A stretch of 64,000 nucleotides of DNA from Streptomyces tendae. Lineage in GTDB: Bacteria > Actinomycetota > Actinomycetes > Streptomycetales > Streptomycetaceae. The stretch lies in the NCBI RefSeq assembly GCF_014650435.1, contig NZ_BMUY01000006.1, positions 62,001 to 126,000 of the forward strand, given 5' to 3'. Of the stretch, positions 7,961-16,975 are shown one piece after another. The translations under genes were made by a program, and so were the position numbers. Numbering within the stretch: the stretch's first letter is position 1; each line of letters begins with the position of its first letter. The notes under the pieces are model-generated. The model made no database searches. It saw nothing but the letters and a program-made list of their open reading frames with translations, and had not been told where the DNA came from.

Positions 7961-8958
7961 CGGGTCACCTCCGCCACGCACCGGGTGCGCTGGGCGCCGA
8001 GCCCGGTGATGGCGGCGTCCATGACGTCGCCGTCGCGCAGCAGCCGGCCCCAGTGCATGCCGTTGCCGGCCGGGGAGCCGGTGAGCACCAGGTCGCCGGG
8101 GAGCAGCCGGGCGGTCTGCGAGGCGTAGGAGACCATCCGGGCCACGTCGAAGATCATGTCCTTGGTCGACTCGTCCTGCATGGTCTCGCCGTTGAGCTTC
8201 AGCGTCAGACGCAGGTCGCCCGTGTCCCCGACCGAGGCGGCGGGCACGATCCAGGGTCCGAGCGGCGTGAAGCCCGGGGCGTTCTTGCTGCGCAGCCAGT
8301 CGGTGCCGATCTGCGGCATGTCCCGGCGGAAGACGGTGGCCCGGTCGGTCAGGTCGTTGGCGATCGTGTAGCCCGCGACGTGGTCCAGGGCTTCCTCGAC
8401 GGACACCTGGTGGGCCGGGCGGCCGATCACCGCGGCCAGTTCCAGTTCCCAGTCGGGCTTCTCGGCCCACGCGGGCAGCGCGACGTCGTCGTACGGGCCG
8501 GTGATCGCGCTCGGCAGGCCGATGAACACGTACGGCAGGTCCTCGGCCGCCCGCCGGTCCATGATCTCCGCGGCCTCCGCGCGCCGCTGAGCCTCCGGCC
8601 GCTCGTCACCCGGCGCGCGGTGCGCGACGTGCAGGTCGATGACGTGCTGCCGGTAGTTGGCGCCGGACTGGAACACCTGGCGCGGCTCGACCGGTGCATG
8701 CACCCGGAAGTCCGCCAATGCCCCACGTACGGGGCCGGCGGCGTCGGCCAGTGCGGTCAGCTGCGGCAGCACCGCGTCCCAACTCTCCAGGACTCCCCGC
8801 ATGGTCAGGGCGGCGTCGCTCAGGGCGGTCCGCAGGTCGATCACCTGGGAGTCGGGAGTGACGAGGGCGGGGAAGGCGGGGCCCTCGGGAGCGGAAAGGG
8901 TGGCGAGGGCGAAGGGTCCGGCGAAGAGGGCGGACGCGGCTTCAGGTTTCACGGACAT
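7957..8958 (-). CDS. Fumarylacetoacetate hydrolase family protein (first gene of the operon)
   Basis: Second FAH-superfamily enzyme of the operon, 333 residues. Signatures are QVFQSGANYRQHV, the metal-binding PDWELELAAVIG, AGYTIANDLTDR, SKNAPGFTPLGPWIVPA and LVLTGSPAGNGMHWGR. It is more divergent from the 2792-3763 protein than simple duplicates would be, so a distinct substrate or step (for example hydratase versus hydrolase) is likely. As promoter-proximal gene it is separated by 127 bp from the LysR start, a region that holds a 17-bp perfect palindrome. The start ATG at 8958 follows GGAGGACATG-like sequence in the leftward direction. Confidence 0.92.
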   Translation of the reverse strand: MSVKPEAASALFAGPFALATLSAPEGPAFPALVTPDSQVIDLRTALSDAALTMRGVLESWDAVLPQLTALADAAGPVRGALADFRVHAPVEPRQVFQSGANYRQHVIDLHVAHRAPGDERPEAQRRAEAAEIMDRRAAEDLPYVFIGLPSAITGPYDDVALPAWAEKPDWELELAAVIGRPAHQVSVEEALDHVAGYTIANDLTDRATVFRRDMPQIGTDWLRSKNAPGFTPLGPWIVPAASVGDTGDLRLTLKLNGETMQDESTKDMIFDVARMVSYASQTARLLPGDLVLTGSPAGNGMHWGRLLRDGDVMDAAITGLGAQRTRCVAEVTR

Positions 8959-9021
8959 GTCCTCCTGATTGCGATGGCACTAATCTGGACTCGCCACCCG
9001 TGATCAGGGAAATAGATTCTG

Positions 9022-9038
9022 TGGATGACAGTCATCCA
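9022..9038. promoter_or_regulatory. 17-bp palindrome between the aromatic operon and lysR (probable LysR operator)
   Basis: TGGATGAC-A-GTCATCCA is a perfect inverted repeat with one central base. It lies 64 bp upstream of the operon start and 48 bp upstream of the likely lysR GTG start, the normal place for an LTTR regulatory binding site. Confidence 0.7.
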
Positions 9039-9085
9039 TGTGCCAAATTTCCGCAGGTCATCGCCGAACAACGAGAAATGTCGCA

Positions 9086-10003
9086 GTGAATCTCAGTCGC
9101 CTGGACCTCAACCTCGTCGTCGCCCTGCGCGCTCTCCTCGAAGAGCGCAACGTCACCCGCGCCGGACAGCGCGTCGGCCTCAGCCAGCCGGCGATGAGCG
9201 CGGCGCTCTCCCGGCTGCGCCGGCACTTCGACGACGACCTGCTGGCCCGGGTCGGCGGCCACTACGAACTCACCGCCCTCGGACAGGTCCTCCTCGACCG
9301 CGCGTCCACCGCCTACGACCTGCTGGAACGTCTCTTCGCCAGTCAGGCGGACTTCGACCCGGCCAAGGAGAGCCGTGAGTTCAAGCTCGTGGCGTCCGAC
9401 TACGCGGTCGCCGTCTTCGGCACCGAACTCGCCCGGGTGGTGCACCAGCAGGCCCCCGGCATCCGGCTGCGCTTCGCCCAGACCCCGACCTCCGTGGTGG
9501 ACGCCACGGACACCCTGCTGAGCACCACCGACGGCCTGCTCATGCCGCACGGCGTCATCAGCGACTTCCCCGCCACCGACCTCTACCAGGACCGGTGGGT
9601 CTTCCTCGTCGCCGAGGACCACCCGAGCGTCGACGACCGGCTGACCCGGGAAGACCTGGCCCGGCTGCCCTGGGTCACCTACCAGCGCACCTACGACGCC
9701 CCGGCCGTCCGGCAGCTCGGCATGCTGGGCATCGAGCCCCGCGTCGAGGTCTCCGTCGACAGCTTCCAGATCATGCCGTTGCTGGTCAGCGGAACCCGGC
9801 GCATCGCCCTCGTCCAGGCCCGCCTCGCCCGGCTCCTCGCCCCACTCGCCGCCGTGCGCGTGGTGGAGCCGCCCTACGAGGCGGTGCCGCTGAGCGAGGC
9901 GCTGTGGTGGCACCCGGTGCACACCCACGACGCGGCCCACATCTGGCTGCGGGAGACGGCCGCCCGGGTCGGCAGACGGATGGCCGACGAGCCGGGGGGA
10001 TGA
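9086..10003 (+). CDS. LysR family transcriptional regulator
   Basis: LTTR of about 305 residues, divergent from the catabolic operon. The N-terminal winged HTH reads LSRLDLNLVVALRALL, EERNVTRAGQRVGLSQPAM, SAALSRLRRHFDDDLL; the rest is the periplasmic-binding-like effector domain. GTG at 9086 is chosen because LTTR proteins of this NodD-like type begin almost immediately with NLSRLDLNL; an ATG at 9038 would add 16 residues and would start inside the palindrome. The expected role is activation of the operon by a pathway intermediate and autorepression. Confidence 0.92.
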   Translation: MNLSRLDLNLVVALRALLEERNVTRAGQRVGLSQPAMSAALSRLRRHFDDDLLARVGGHYELTALGQVLLDRASTAYDLLERLFASQADFDPAKESREFKLVASDYAVAVFGTELARVVHQQAPGIRLRFAQTPTSVVDATDTLLSTTDGLLMPHGVISDFPATDLYQDRWVFLVAEDHPSVDDRLTREDLARLPWVTYQRTYDAPAVRQLGMLGIEPRVEVSVDSFQIMPLLVSGTRRIALVQARLARLLAPLAAVRVVEPPYEAVPLSEALWWHPVHTHDAAHIWLRETAARVGRRMADEPGG

Positions 10004-10200
10004 GCGAGGCCCCGCACGTGAACGGAGGAATGGAGCGTCGACCGGCGTACGACCGGTTCGGGTCGCAGCACGTTGGCTGCGGTGACGCTGCGGTGACTGC
10101 TGCAACTCCTCTTGCATGTTCTATGGCAGACACCTTAAGTTACCGGCAGGTAGCCCATCCGTTCGCGGAGGCCGCGTCGTCGTCGGGAGGTGCTGGGCGG

Positions 10201-10812
10201 GTGAGTCCGCGCAGGAGTGAAAGCCGTGATCGGATGATCCTCAGCGCCGCCGCGCTGCTGCGTGAGTACGGGGCGAGCGCGACCAGCATCGACCGGGTCC
10301 TCGCCCACAGCGGGGCCCCTCGGGGCTCGGTGTATCACCACTTCCCCGGCGGGCGTGCGCAGCTCATCGACGAGGCGGTGGCGTTGGCGGGGGACTTCAT
10401 CGCGGGCCTGATCGATGCCGCCGTGCAGGCGGACGATCCGGTGGAAGCCGTCGACGCGTTCTTCGTGCTGTGGCGCGACCGGCTCGTGGAGAGCGGGTTC
10501 AGGGCCGGCTGCCCGATCGTGGCGGTGGCCGTCGAGACCAACGACGACGCACCCCAACTCGCCCGCTCCGCCGCCGTCGTCTTCGCTCGCTGGCAGGAAG
10601 CCCTCGCAGAACTCCTCGTCCGGCACGGCCTGACCGAGGAGCGCAGTCGCCGGCTCGGCGCCTTCATCGTCGCCGCCGTCGAAGGCGCGGTGATCATGTG
10701 CCGGGCCGAGCAGAGCACCGCCCCGATCGAGGCAGCCGCCGCCGAGATCCACGACCTGATCCTCCACGCCCTGCGCGACCGCCCCGGCGCCGGAGTCCGG
10801 CCCGAGGCGTAG
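10201..10812 (+). CDS. TetR family transcriptional regulator
   Basis: Repressor of 203 residues. The HTH is MILSAAALLREYGASATSI then DRVLAHSGAPRGSVYHHFPGG, a canonical TetR sequence; the C-terminal ligand domain follows (ETNDDAPQLARSAAVVFARW). GTG 10201 is preferred because GGGAGGTG lies 10 bp upstream; an ATG at 10123 would add 26 residues with no resemblance to the family. It lies 45 bp upstream of an enoyl-CoA hydratase gene on the same strand, so the two may form an operon. An ACCT-N12-AGGT inverted pair near 10131-10150 could be its operator. Confidence 0.88.
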   Translation: MSPRRSESRDRMILSAAALLREYGASATSIDRVLAHSGAPRGSVYHHFPGGRAQLIDEAVALAGDFIAGLIDAAVQADDPVEAVDAFFVLWRDRLVESGFRAGCPIVAVAVETNDDAPQLARSAAVVFARWQEALAELLVRHGLTEERSRRLGAFIVAAVEGAVIMCRAEQSTAPIEAAAAEIHDLILHALRDRPGAGVRPEA

Positions 10813-10857
10813 CTCGCAGTCCTTGACCCACGTCAGACAAGTAACGAAGGAGCAGCC

Positions 10858-11529
10858 ATGCCCTCACTCGACCGTCAGGACAACGTCTTCGTCCTCGACC
10901 TGGGGGACGGGGAGAACCGCTTCCACCCCGACTGGGTCACCGCCGTCGGCGCGGCGCTCGACGAGGTGGAGAAGGCGGAGGGGCCCCGCGCCCTGGTCAC
11001 CGCCGCCACCGGGAAGTTCTACTCCAACGGGCTCGACCTGGAGTGGCTGTTCGCCAACGCCGACCAGCACCAGGACTACGTCGTCTCCGTCCACGACCTG
11101 TTCGCGCGGATGCTGTCGCTGCCGGTCGTCACGGTCGCCGCGCTGCAGGGGCACACCTTCGCCGCCGGCGCGATGTTCTCCCTCGCCCACGACTTCCGCG
11201 TCATGCGGGCCGACCGCGGCTACTGGTGCCTGCCCGAAGCGGACATCAACATCCCCTTCACCCCCGGCATGGCCGCCCTCGTCCAGTCCCGGCTGGCGCC
11301 GCAGACCGCGCACGAGGCCATGCTCACCGCTCACCGCTACGGCGGCACCGACGCCGCGGCCGCCGGCATCGTCGACCGGGCCGTCGCCGAAGGCGCCGTG
11401 CGCTCCACCGCGATCGAGATCGCCCAAGCACAGGTGAACAAGGCCGGCGACACCCTGGGCACCATCAAGGCCCGCATGTACGCCCCGGCCCTGGCCACCC
11501 TGCGCGACACCACCAACCCGCTCGGCTGA
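10858..11529 (+). CDS. Enoyl-CoA hydratase/isomerase family protein
   Basis: Crotonase-fold enzyme of 223 residues, on the short side and similar in length to delta3,delta2-enoyl-CoA isomerase-like members. The oxyanion-hole segments are TAATGKFYSNGLDLEWL and LQGHTFAAGAMFSLAHDFRVM. The later catalytic-loop region reads YWCLPEADINIPFTPGMAAL, where the second hydratase Glu is not obvious, which favours isomerase activity. A good ribosome site (AAGGAG) precedes ATG 10858. It follows a TetR gene and ends before two hairpins. It acts on acyl-CoA thioesters; the physiological substrate is unknown. Confidence 0.9.
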   Translation: MPSLDRQDNVFVLDLGDGENRFHPDWVTAVGAALDEVEKAEGPRALVTAATGKFYSNGLDLEWLFANADQHQDYVVSVHDLFARMLSLPVVTVAALQGHTFAAGAMFSLAHDFRVMRADRGYWCLPEADINIPFTPGMAALVQSRLAPQTAHEAMLTAHRYGGTDAAAAGIVDRAVAEGAVRSTAIEIAQAQVNKAGDTLGTIKARMYAPALATLRDTTNPLG

Positions 11530-11559
11530 GCCGGCACCTCACCGACCGCACCACCCCGC

Positions 11560-11577
11560 CCCCGGGCTCACCCGGGG
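11560..11577 (+). terminator. Hairpin after the enoyl-CoA hydratase gene
   Basis: CCCCGGG-CTCA-CCCGGGG, a 7-bp perfect stem with a 4-nt loop, 31 bp after the stop. No U-tract, as is common in Streptomyces. Confidence 0.6.
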
Positions 11578-11693
11578 CGCGGGCCGCTCCAACTGCCTAC
11601 CGGACCACGTCGCCACCGCCGGCTACACCTGCCACAAGGCCCTGCGCCTGGACCACTGCCCCGGGGCCGGCCACGGGACGACACACAGCGGAA

Positions 11694-11717
11694 GGGGCGG
11701 GTCCACAGACCCGCCCC
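11694..11717 (-). terminator. Hairpin after the MFS remnant
   Basis: GGGGCGGGT and ACCCGCCCC form a perfect 9-bp stem with a 6-nt loop, 24 bp beyond the stop of the leftward MFS remnant. Confidence 0.6.
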
Positions 11718-11741
11718 GCCCCGCCGTCTTCCCGGCGGCGA

Positions 11742-12720
11742 CTATTCCAGCTTCTCGGCCGACGGAGCCGACGCCGAGCCGTCCGCCGTGAGCCCGGGCT
11801 CCGCTTCGGCGCCGGCGTCCGCGCCGGGCATCATCCCCGCCGCGGCGTCCTCCGCGACGGGCCGGACGAGGAGGACCACACAGGCCAGCGCGACGATCGT
11901 GATCGCCGCCGCGACCAGGAACCCGGCCGAGGCGCCCTTGGCCAGGACGTGCGCGGCGCCGCCCGTGGCGTCGCTCGTCGCGGCGCCGTAGACGGTGATG
12001 ATGACCGCCAGGCTCAGCGAGCCGCCCATCTGCTGCGTGGCGTTGAGCAGACCCGCCGGAGACGATGATGATCGAGACGCTGAGCGGCAGGAAGGCCAGG
12101 CCGGTCTTGAGCGGGCTGTAGGCCAGCACATTCTGGAAGAAGAGCGTGAGGAAGAAGAGCGTGAGGAAGAAGAACATCCCGATCAGGGAGCCCATCATCG
12201 CCACTCCGAGGGCGTAGATGCCCGAGCGGTTGCGGCTGGCGAACAGGCGCAACGGGATGATCGGCTGCGAGGTGCGGCTCTCGATCAGGACGAACGCCGC
12301 CAGGAGGACCACGGCCCCGACGAAGGAGCCGATCGTGGTGGCCTCCCGCCAGCCGCTCTCGGAGGCGTGGATGAAGCCGTACACGAGCAGGGCCACACCA
12401 CCGGTGGAGGTGATCGCGCCGCCGCAGTCGAACCGGCCCTCGCTGCGCGGCGACTTGCCGATGAACAGCGGCGCGGCCAGGCACAGCGCGACACCGCTGG
12501 GCACGTTGACCAGCAGGACCCAGCGCCAGGAGACCCACTCGGTGAGCAACCCGCCCGCCACCAGGCCGATCGCGCCGCCCGCGCCCGACACACCGGCGAA
12601 CACCGCGAAGGCCCGGTTGCGCTCCCGCTCGGTCGGGAAACCGGTGGCGATCAGGGACAGCACCGTGGGGACGACGATGGCGGCGCCGGCGCCCTGGACG
12701 ACGCGCATGCCCAGCAGCGG
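11742..12720 (-). pseudogene. Truncated and frameshifted MFS drug exporter (DHA2-type)
   Basis: Remnant of a 14-TM major facilitator multidrug exporter. The readable part starts mid-protein at LLGMRVVQGAGAAIVVP (TM4 region), so about the first 120 residues are absent. It continues through EWVSWRWVLLVNVPSG, RNRSGIYALGVAMMGSLIG and LAFLPLSVSIIIVSG. There the frame changes and about 70 residues expected in the family are missing; the C-terminus resumes in another frame as GLLNATQQMGGSLSLAVI and ends SAEKLE at 11742. The 5' break abuts the 5'-truncated TetR at 12721. A doubled FFFLTLFFLTLFF stretch also hints at a 15-bp duplication. Not functional. Confidence 0.85.
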
Positions 12721-13130
12721 CCGAACTCGTCGTCGACACCCTCGACTACGCCCTGCCCGCCCCCGAGGACGCACCCGACACGGGCAGCGTCCGCGACGAC
12801 CTGGTCGAGCACATGCGGCAGAAGGCGGAGGTCCTCAACTCCTCCGTCGGCCGCGCGGTGCAGAGTCTGCTGGCCGAGATCGACCGGGACCGACCGCTGG
12901 TCCCCGTGGTGCAGGAGCGCGTCTTCCAGCCCCGGGAGAACGTCTTCCAACTGATCCTGGAGCGTGGGGTGGAGCGCGGCGAGGTCCGCTCCGGCCGGCT
13001 CAGCCCGCTGGTCGCCGAACTGGGGCCCGCCATGCTGGTGCAGCGCTTCCTGAGCGACTCGGCCCCGGTTCCCGACGACTACCTGGTGTCCGTGGTGGAC
13101 GAGCTGATCATGCCCATCGTCCGCCGGTAG
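12721..13130 (+). pseudogene. TetR family regulator fragment (C-terminal domain only)
   Basis: The frame begins in ELVVDTLDYALPAPED and runs through a typical TetR ligand-binding domain (DRPLVPVVQERVFQPRENV, LVAELGPAMLVQRFLSD) to a normal C-terminus at 13130. The HTH and start codon are missing. The cut point coincides with the cut of the MFS gene read in the opposite direction, so the ancestral arrangement was a divergent exporter/repressor pair whose promoter region and both N-termini were deleted together. A start at ATG 12813 exists but would make only a partial domain. Confidence 0.85.
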
Positions 13131-13198
13131 CCGCCAGGACCGCGGGCATCGCGCCTACGTGCACGAGCCTTCTTCGCTTCCGGGTGCCGGTCGTGCGG

Positions 13199-13774
13199 TC
13201 ACCCGTGGATCTTCTCGTGGTTGGCCAGCATGCCGACGTACTTCTCGATGCGCCGGGCCCTGGTCTCGGGCTTCTTGGCGTCCTGCACCCGGTAGAGGAT
13301 GGAGTAGCGGTTCTGGCTGTCGAGGGTCTCGAAGAACTCGGCGGCGGCCGGATTGGCCTTGAGCGCCTGCGCCAGGTCGTCCGGGACGGTGGCGGACTTG
13401 GAGCCCGCGTAGGCCGCCTCCCAGCGCCCGTCCGCCTTTGCCCGCTCGACCTCGGCGATGCCCGGCGGTTGCATCCGTCCCTGCTCGGTGAGGGCGGCGA
13501 CCTTCTCCCGGTTGACCTTGGACCACCGGCTGCGGGCCGACCGCGGCGTGAACCTCTGGAGCCAGTGGACCTCGTCGAACTTGCCCTTCTGGCCGTCGAT
13601 CCACCCGTAACACAGTGCGACGTCCAGGGCCTCGGCGTACGTCAGGGCGCCTTGCCCCGCGGCGTTCTTCTTGAGCTTCAGCCAGAACCCGCCGGACGCG
13701 GCATGATTGCGGGAGAGCCATTCCTGCAGCTCCGCCGCCGAAGCGAATTCGATGGTCTCGTCGTCTCGGGCCAT
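13199..13774 (-). CDS. YdeI/OmpD-associated family protein
   Basis: Cytoplasmic protein of 191 residues of the YdeI (DUF1905/OmdA-like) family. The conserved segments are SGGFWLKLKKNAAG, LDVALCYGWIDGQKGKFDEV, LQRFTPRSARSRWSKVNREKV and the C-terminal helical domain ending RRIEKYVGMLANHEKIHG. Biochemical role unknown in the family. The start ATG 13774 gives the normal N-terminus (MARDDETIEFASAAELQEWL). The gene appears intact, unlike its neighbours on both sides. Confidence 0.88.
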   Translation of the reverse strand: MARDDETIEFASAAELQEWLSRNHAASGGFWLKLKKNAAGQGALTYAEALDVALCYGWIDGQKGKFDEVHWLQRFTPRSARSRWSKVNREKVAALTEQGRMQPPGIAEVERAKADGRWEAAYAGSKSATVPDDLAQALKANPAAAEFFETLDSQNRYSILYRVQDAKKPETRARRIEKYVGMLANHEKIHG

Positions 13775-14102
13775 GGTGTCAGTCAAGCACGAGACGGCCA
13801 CCGGGGGCGGTCGACTCCTGAGTGCCGCCCGGGCGGGCCGGCCTCGACCTGCACCGGGCGGGTGAACGTGCCACGACTGCGCTGACCGGCCTTTACGGAG
13901 CCGCCTCCGACGGTCCGAACCCCGCCCGTCCCGGCCGGGCCCGCGCGCGACCGCCGCATTCCGCTGCCACTGCTCAATTCTGAACGCCGGGCGGCCACCG
14001 GCCCGGGCCAACTTCGAACCGCGCGCGGGCGCCCGGCAGTTGAGGCGCGGCGTCGGGTGAGCACTTCCTGTTCCAGTGGAAGAAGACGACGGGAGCTAGC
14101 TG
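13775..14102. other. Intergenic region, no gene seen
   Basis: This 328-bp divergent gap between the YdeI gene and the P450 pseudogene carries no protein-like frame. A GGGAG ribosome site lies at about 14090, just before the P450 ATG. I see no convincing operator. Confidence 0.5.
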
Positions 14103-15472
14103 ATGTCGGGTCGTACGGATCAGGGTGTCGGTTCTGTGCCAGTCGCATCCGGCGGCTTCCCGCTGGCCGGGCACAGACCGGCTGTGGCGGTCCAGAGGCT
14201 GGCCTTCTTCGAGCGGGTCCGTTCCGAGGGGCCCGTGCTGCGGCTGCGCATGGGCCGCACTCCCACCTTCCTCGTCAACGACCACCTCATGGTCCGCGAG
14301 ATACTCGGCGACAGCGGTGACACCTTCGCCCGGGGGCAGTTCTTCAGCAAGGTGCGCCCGCTGGTCGGCAACGGGCTCGGCAGCTCCGACGGCGCCTTCC
14401 ACCTGCGCCAGCGCCGGATGGTCCAGCCTGCGTTCAGCCACGAGCACCCCGGGTACGACGTCGACGCCCTGCTGGGCGGCATCAAGACGCGGGTCGAATC
14501 CTGGCGGCCCGGTGCCGTCGTGGACATGGCCCGGGAGATGGACGCCCTGGCCAACGAGCTGATCAACACCGCGCTGTTCTCCTCGGACAAGGTGACCGGC
14601 GATGCCGACACCATCCGGGACACCATCGCCGACTTCATCGCCGGTGTCGGCGTCCGCAGCGTGGTCCCCAGCGACCTGGTGGACAAGCTGCCCACCCCGG
14701 CCAACCGGCGCTTCATCCGGGCGCGGGACCGGCTCGAAGAGGCACTGGCCTCGAGCATCAACCGGTACCGGACCGACCCTCAGGACCACAAGGACATCCT
14801 GTCCAGCACGGTCGCCGCCCGAGACGCGGACGGCCGGCCCATGAGCCCGGGCGAACTGCGCGACGAGGTGCTGTCCATGCTGATCGCCGGCGGTGACAGC
14901 TCCGGACACGCTCTGGGGTGGGCCTTCCACGAAATCTCCCAACACCCCACGGCGGCCCGGCGACTGCGCGAGGAGTTCGCCGAGGTGCTGGAAGGGCGGG
15001 ACCCCACGATGCGCGACCTGAGCCGCCTGGTGTACACCCGCCAGGTCATCAACGAGACCCTGCGGCTGCGCAGTCCGGGCTGGATGGACATGCGGCGCAC
15101 CACCCGGCCCGTGAAGGTCGACGGCTTCGCGTTCCCCGCCGAGGCCGAACTGCTGACCCAGCCTCACCGCCCTGCACCGGCGACCCGGCCGTCTACCCCG
15201 ACCCCCGTACCTTCAACCCCGACCGGTGGGCACCGGGGCACCCCCAGCAGCCCCGCCGCGAGATGTTCATGCCCTTCGGCGCGGGCACCCGTCTGTGCGC
15301 CGGGGAATCGATGGCCAACCTGACGATGGCCTTCGCCCTGGCCACCGTGCTGCCACGTTTCGAACTCCGGCCGGTGCCCGGCAGCCGTCCGGTGCGGGAG
15401 GTGTGCAAGGGCATCATGGGGGCCAGCGCACTCCCGATGACCGTGCACCCGATCCCGGCCGTCAAGGCATAA
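14103..15472 (+). pseudogene. Cytochrome P450, frameshifted before the heme loop
   Basis: The P450 reads normally from MSGRTDQGVGS through the C-helix region (RQRRMVQPAFSHEH), the I-helix (SMLIAGGDSSGHALGWAFHE), ExxR (INETLRL) and PVKVDGFAFPAEAELL at about 15150. A consistent reading of the next 30 bases (SLTALHR, then DPAVYPDPRTF) needs two single-base corrections near 15155 and 15180. After these the heme loop FMPFGAGTRLCAGES and a normal C-terminus (IPAVKA, stop 15472) continue in another frame. Without the shift it would be a full 455-residue P450. Probable pseudogene; sequencing error is possible but three neighbours are broken too. Confidence 0.85.
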
Positions 15473-15505
15473 CACGTACCCGGCGAGGAAGACCCGGTTG
15501 GCGTG

Positions 15506-16221
15506 CTACGTGGCCAAGGTCTGACAGGAGCCGGCAAGGGCGTCGCCGTGGTGGACCACCACCAGATCGGCGGCGCCCGCGCCGCGGCGCAGGGCGAGCG
15601 CTGCGACGTGGCCCGGTCCCGGCCGCCACTGCTGGAACTGCCACTGGCCCGTGGTGTCGGCGGCGCATCGTGATGGTCCCGGTGCCGGACAGCGCGCCGA
15701 AGTCGCAGCGGCTGAACGGGTGGGCGAGGCCCAGGCCGAGGGCCTTGGTGGAGGCATCCTTCAGGGTCCAGTACCGCAGGAGGGCGTCGGGCTGTCCGCC
15801 GACGGGCAGCGCTTCGAGCGCGGCGGCCTCTGCGGGGGCGAGCACACCGGGCAGCCGACGGGTGCGGTGCGCGGCAGCGGTCTCCTCTACGTCGATGCCG
15901 CAGTCGGTCCCGTGGGTCACCACGCAGACGGCCGCGCCGGCGGTGTGGGAGAGGTTGAACCTCAGCCCGGTCTCCGCCGCGCGGCCCGCGCGTTCCGGAG
16001 GGCCGTGCCAGGTGGTGCGGAGTTCCCATCCCAGCGGGGGGGAGTTCGGGATGCCGGCCGGTCAGCGCGGTGCGCAGCAGGGCATGCCCCACCGCGTACT
16101 GGGCGCGGTCCCGGGCGAAGCGGAACCGGGTCAGCCGCTCGTGCTCGGCGGGCGCGAGCAGCGCGAGGCCCGCCCGGACCGCGGCGTCGCGGTCCGAGGC
16201 GGGCACGCGCGGTCCACACAT
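15506..16221 (-). pseudogene. 4'-phosphopantetheinyl transferase (Sfp type), multiply frameshifted
   Basis: Parts of an Sfp/AcpT-type enzyme are spread over different frames. LLAPAEHERLTRFRFARDR and YAVGHALLRTALTGRHPELP form the N-terminal piece. After a G-run around 16034-16041 the frame changes to WELRTTWHGPPERAGRAA, RFNLSHTAGAAVCVV, the metal motif CGIDVEE and the WTLKDASTKALGLGL motif. Near 15655 it changes again to DTTGQWQFQQWRPGPGHVA and ends VVHHGDALAGSCQTLAT at 15506. An intact protein would activate carrier domains of polyketide or peptide synthases. It lies between two broken P450 genes. Confidence 0.82.
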
Positions 16222-16791
16222 GGGCCTCGCGCGTGCCCGGCCGGAGCCCTCGCTCTGCCGCTGGACCGGACCGAGACGATCGCCACCGCGCTGCTGCTGT
16301 TCGGCGCGGGCAACACGCCCACCGCCAACCTCATCGGCAACGGACTCGACGCGCTGTTCCGCTTCCCCGAGTCGCGACGGCGCCTGACCGAGGACCCCGG
16401 GCTGCTGCCCGCTGCGGTCGACGAGATGCTGCGCTTCGACTCGCCGTCCCAGTTCGACGTGTTCACCGTGCTGGAGCCGCACAGCTTCGCGGGCACCGAC
16501 CTCAAGCCCGGCCAGGGCGTGATGATGATGCTCGGCGTCGCCAACCACGACCCGGAGCGTTTCGACGACCCGGACGCCTTCGACGTCGCACGCAAGGAGA
16601 ACGGCCACCTCTCCTTCGCGGCCGGCATCCACCACTGCCTGGGCGCGCACCTGGCCCGGCTCCAGGCCGAGGTGGTGTTCGGCCGGCTGCTGGCCCGCTT
16701 CCCGAAGGTGGAGCCCGCCGCCCAGGCGGTACGCCACCCGGGCCTGGGCAACCGCGGCTTCGACAGCATCCCGGTCAACCTGGCGGCCTGA
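16222..16791 (+). pseudogene. Cytochrome P450 fragment (C-terminal half)
   Basis: Homology begins abruptly near 16250 with LDRTETIATALLLFGAGNT (I-helix) and continues to the normal C-terminus: ExxR in AVDEMLRFDSP, heme loop FAAGIHHCLGAHLARLQ, and IPVNLAA at the stop 16791. About 220 N-terminal residues are missing. The break is next to the 5' end of the leftward PPTase remnant, so it looks like a deletion joint. The motif LFGAGNT lacks the acidic residue of the usual AGxDT/AGHET pair. Non-functional as it stands. Confidence 0.85.
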
Positions 16792-16975
16792 CCGGGGGCG
16801 ACCGGACGGCGGGCCGGCGGCTGTACGACAGGTGCGAGATCGCTCACAGAGGACCGGGGAGGGCGTCGAATCTGCGGAGTCCCCAGACCGGCGACGCGGG
16901 CACCGACTGCACGGTACTGGTGACGTACATACCGGGCGGTCGTAAGAGATTGTGAGAGATGAGAGGGTGTGAGCC

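Noticed and set aside
9038..9085. ATG 9038 as the LysR start
   Set aside because: It would begin in the last base of the palindrome and add residues not seen in the family; GTG 9086 gives the usual N-terminus.
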